Origin: Pontibacter diazotrophicus
GTDB lineage: Bacteria; Bacteroidota; Bacteroidia; Cytophagales; Hymenobacteraceae
Reading direction: 5' to 3'
Assembly: GCF_003367245.1 (NCBI RefSeq)
Contig: NZ_QRGR01000028.1
Coordinates: 22,189-86,188, forward strand
Length of the DNA stretch: 64,000 nt
The notes under the pieces were generated by a model. That model was not told the DNA's origin. It did not search any database and was given only the letters and a program-made list of their open reading frames with translations. This document shows positions 61,765 through 64,000 of the stretch, in pieces (position 1 is the stretch's first letter; every line of letters begins with the position of its first letter). The position numbers and the translations under genes were made by a program.

Positions 61765-63048
61765 ATGGCAGTTGATATATTAATAGGTCTGCAGTGGGGC
61801 GACGAAGGAAAAGGAAAAATCGTTGACGTACTGGCCCCGACCTATGACATCGTAGCCCGTTTCCAGGGCGGTCCGAATGCAGGGCATACATTAGAGTTTG
61901 AAGGTACAAAGCACGTGCTGCACCAGATTCCTTCCGGTATCTTCCATCCGCATATTCAGAATATCATCGGTAATGGGGTGGTGCTGGACCCTATCGTGTT
62001 CCGCACCGAAATGCAGAAGCTAACCGACAGAGGCGTAGACGCAGCGAAAAACCTGTTTATCTCTAAAAAGGCATCCCTTATCCTGCCATCTCACAGAGTA
62101 CTGGACAGGGTATCAGAAGAAGCTTTAGGTAGCGGTAAGATTGGCTCTACATTAAAAGGTATAGGCCCTACTTATCAGGATAAAATCGGGCGTGTAGGTT
62201 TGAGGGTAGGAGATATTCTTTCAGATGATTTCCAGGAGGATTATAACAGACTGTTAGAGCGCCACCGCAGCATTGTGAAATTCTATGGAGAGGAGCTTGA
62301 AGTTGGAGAACAGGAAAAGGCTTTCTTTGAGGCTGTAGATTACCTGCGTACGCTACAACTGGTAGATTCTGAATATATGATCAACAATGCCATCCGGGAC
62401 GGAAAGAAAATCTTAGCGGAAGGAGCTCAGGGAGCTTTGCTGGATGTTGATTTTGGCACATACCCGTTTGTGACTTCCTCGACTACACTGGTGGCAGGTG
62501 CCTGCACCGGTTTAGGTGTGGCGCCACGGCATATCGGCGACGTATACGGCATATTCAAAGCTTATTGTACCCGCGTAGGCAGCGGTCCTTTCCCAACAGA
62601 GTTGTTAGATGAGGTAGGGGAGGAGATTCGTCAGGCTGGACGGGAGTTCGGTTCCACCACTGGTCGTCCACGCCGTTGTGGTTGGGTAGATCTGCCAAGC
62701 CTGAAGTACTCTATCATGTTGAATGGCGTAACGCAGTTGAACATGATGAAAGCAGACGTGCTGACAGAATTTGAGACGATAAAAGTCTGCACGCATTATA
62801 AACTGGAGTCAGGAGAAGTAACAGATCAGGTGCCGCACAATTTAGATACAGTAAAACTGGAGCCGGTTTACGAAGAGCTGCCAGGCTGGAAAGTGGATCT
62901 GAATAAGATTGATTCTGTAGAAGAGCTACCTGAGCCATTCAAGAATTACCTGACTTTCCTGGAAGAACACCTGCAGGTGCCGATTACGATAGTATCAGTT
63001 GGCCCGGATAGAAAAAGTACTCTGAAGCGTGACGCAGTAACAGCTTAA
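61765..63048 (+). CDS. purA: Adenylosuccinate synthetase
   Basis: A 427-residue enzyme starting MAVDILIGLQWGDEGKGKIVD, which holds the GTP-binding G-D-E-G-K-G-K loop. The IMP-site GPNAGHTLEF and GSTLKGIGPTYQDK motifs are intact, and GSTTGRPRRCGWVDL is present near residue 300. It joins IMP and aspartate with GTP to form adenylosuccinate, the first step from IMP to AMP. In other bacteria PurA is inhibited by (p)ppGpp, and here its gene follows the rsh gene in one apparent operon. A strong terminator closes the unit. Confidence 0.98.
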   Translation: MAVDILIGLQWGDEGKGKIVDVLAPTYDIVARFQGGPNAGHTLEFEGTKHVLHQIPSGIFHPHIQNIIGNGVVLDPIVFRTEMQKLTDRGVDAAKNLFISKKASLILPSHRVLDRVSEEALGSGKIGSTLKGIGPTYQDKIGRVGLRVGDILSDDFQEDYNRLLERHRSIVKFYGEELEVGEQEKAFFEAVDYLRTLQLVDSEYMINNAIRDGKKILAEGAQGALLDVDFGTYPFVTSSTTLVAGACTGLGVAPRHIGDVYGIFKAYCTRVGSGPFPTELLDEVGEEIRQAGREFGSTTGRPRRCGWVDLPSLKYSIMLNGVTQLNMMKADVLTEFETIKVCTHYKLESGEVTDQVPHNLDTVKLEPVYEELPGWKVDLNKIDSVEELPEPFKNYLTFLEEHLQVPITIVSVGPDRKSTLKRDAVTA

Positions 63049-63073
63049 GGCGCAGAAAGCGATTAGCATGTAA

Positions 63074-63107
63074 AATAAGGTCCAGGCAATGTTGCCTGGA
63101 CCTTATT
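63074..63107 (+). terminator. Terminator after purA
   Basis: A perfect 16-bp stem: AATAAGGTCCAGGCAA (63074-63089) pairs with TTGCCTGGACCTTATT (63092-63107), followed by a T run to 63113. Confidence 0.93.
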
Positions 63108-63113
63108 TTTTTC

Positions 63114-63467
63114 TGGTGAAGTGTAACATTATAGGCAGAAAGAGTGTATAAAATTCTTCCGACACGGAGGTAGGGTTAAAGAAAGACCTAACAGAAATCT
63201 CTTGATAAGTGGTATTTCAAAAGCCTGTGAGGGTGTTATCCTCCAGTGCCCATGCCGCGGACACTGAAGTTAAAACAATACTGAAGTTAAAACAATAAAG
63301 AAACTAAAGCATACGCCGGCATTGTCTCTTGATATACAGTATCAGCGCCAGTGCCTAAAGAGATAAGGAAAGGCAGCAGGTTGATTAAGCCTGAAATCTA
63401 TATAAATATTTTCCCTCAAAGCCTCAGGTACTTGTGATAGTCTGGTGCTAAATTCACCAGGCAGTGC
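63114..63467. other. Intergenic region before the rRNA-type promoter array
   Basis: About 350 bases with no gene. The only structure I see is an exact 17-base tandem duplication ACTGAAGTTAAAACAAT at 63263-63296. Confidence 0.65.
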
Positions 63468-63498
63468 TTGCGGATTAATAAGAAATTCCTACTTTTGC
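63468..63498 (+). promoter_or_regulatory. rRNA-type promoter P1
   Basis: TTG (63468-63470), 19 bases, then TACTTTTGC (63490-63498), followed by the shared downstream segment GCATCCCCGTTCGG. Confidence 0.85.
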
Positions 63499-63571
63499 AT
63501 CCCCGTTCGGCAGGGACGGGAAAGAGAGAGTGGGAGTGAAGGCGCAGAGAAAAAAAAGTTGTCCTCACTGC

Positions 63572-63602
63572 TTGCAAAGCCAGAAAAGCTTCTTACCTTT
63601 GC
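63572..63602 (+). promoter_or_regulatory. rRNA-type promoter P2
   Basis: TTG (63572-63574), 19 bases, then TACCTTTGC (63594-63602), followed by GCATCCCGTTTCGG. It lies 104 bases after P1. Confidence 0.87.
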
Positions 63603-63695
63603 ATCCCGTTTCGGAAGGAGGCGGTCAGTGAGAGGGCTGCTAACACAGGCTCCACGAACTAAAGAAGGCAGAAAGAAAAAACTTCTCTTCGGGTA

Positions 63696-63726
63696 TTGCG
63701 GAAAGGAAAGTGTTTCGTACCTTTGC
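63696..63726 (+). promoter_or_regulatory. rRNA-type promoter P3
   Basis: TTG (63696-63698), 19 bases, then TACCTTTGC (63718-63726), followed by GCAACCCGCTTCAG. It lies 124 bases after P2. Confidence 0.87.
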
Positions 63727-63795
63727 AACCCGCTTCAGAAGGAGGCCGGGAGATTGAGAAGGAAAAAGAGGCGGGAAAATAAATCTTCTTTTCCA

Positions 63796-63826
63796 TTGCG
63801 GATTGAGAAAAAGTTCTTACCTTTGC
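63796..63826 (+). promoter_or_regulatory. rRNA-type promoter P4
   Basis: TTG (63796-63798), 19 bases, then TACCTTTGC (63818-63826), followed by GCATCCGCTTCCAG. It lies 100 bases after P3 and is the closest to the presumed rRNA leader. Confidence 0.87.
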
Positions 63827-64000
63827 ATCCGCTTCCAGAAACAAGGTGATAGGCCTTGCGGGAAACAAGAGAGAAACACCGGCAGTTGTACTGCCACAAG
63901 GAAAAGAAAGATGTTCTTTTCACTACGTTCTTTGAGAGATTGATTGAGACAGAAATTTAAGGTAATCCGCGCGGGTGATTGAGAAATCAACTGCGTCAAT
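63827..64000 (+). other. Probable leader of a ribosomal RNA operon
   Basis: After P4 there is no coding frame. A perfect hairpin GGCAGT-TGT-ACTGCC lies at 63891-63905, and GTTCTTT occurs twice (within 63913-63935), the second as GTTCTTTGAGAGATTGATTG, which resembles the boxA-like antitermination region upstream of 16S genes in this phylum. TGATTGAGAAATCA (63976-63989) can form a small hairpin. The 16S gene itself is not reached. Confidence 0.65.

Noticed and set aside
63445..63849. 134-codon frame across the rRNA promoter array
   Set aside because: It is very Lys/Arg-rich, has no fold, and spans four promoter repeats; the DNA signal is regulatory.

Overview
The window looks like chromosome of an aerobic Bacteroidetes bacterium, most probably Cytophagales (Hymenobacteraceae / Pontibacter-like). 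The reasons are a type IX secretion sorting domain on a giant surface protein, a complete alternative complex III (actABCDEF) fused to an aa3 oxidase operon, GSCFA and DUF255 proteins, the tig-clpP-clpX order, and promoters of the Bacteroidetes form TTG-N19-TAnnTTTG. The lineage is inferred from gene content; no 16S sequence lies inside the window.

Layout. 1-2.6 kb: an M14 zinc carboxypeptidase cut by the window edge and a PepSY membrane protein, both minus strand. 3.2-10.1 kb: a 2305-residue secreted Ig/PKD-like repeat protein with a GC-rich, recently duplicated 267-bp tandem repeat. 10.6-15.7 kb: single metabolic genes (quinone-oxidoreductase-like MDR enzyme, TerB-like protein, DsbA-like protein, serine hydrolase lipoprotein, MFS transporter) separated by repeat elements and terminators. 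15.9-24.4 kb, minus strand: beta-propeller/amidohydrolase, DUF255 protein, a small secreted protein, GSCFA protein, and the rpsF-rpsR-rplI ribosomal operon. 24.9-41.5 kb, plus strand: a 16-kb respiratory operon, actABCDEF, coxB, coxA, ctaA, ctaB, two subunit III genes, subunit IV, SCO, DUF420 and a small CxxC membrane protein, followed by a decayed DUF983 pseudogene. 41.9-49.1 kb: a 1233-residue histidine kinase coupled one base apart to a large outer-membrane protein. 49.4-54.3 kb: hldD (minus), then a vitamin B12/iron-type binding lipoprotein and permease, queD, lpxB, and a 43-residue membrane peptide. 54.4-58.5 kb, minus strand: clpX, clpP, tig and tRNA-Leu(TAG). 58.7-63.0 kb: rsh (relA/spoT), a Fur-family regulator, a STAS protein and purA. 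63.4-64.0 kb: four tandem promoters and a structured leader that should feed a ribosomal RNA operon just past the window end.

How it works together. The respiratory operon encodes the route quinol to alternative complex III to cytochrome c to aa3 oxidase, plus heme A synthesis (CtaB then CtaA) and copper delivery (SCO). The rsh/purA block and the rRNA promoter array sit side by side, so the gene for the enzyme that makes (p)ppGpp, a purine gene and the start of an rRNA operon are neighbours. The most interesting things I see are the four equally spaced rRNA-type promoters, the DUF983 gene caught in decay at the end of the oxidase operon, the GC-rich repeat block in the adhesin, six heme motifs in ActA, and several families of palindromic intergenic repeats. 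I did not see CRISPR arrays, prophage, insertion sequences or defence systems.
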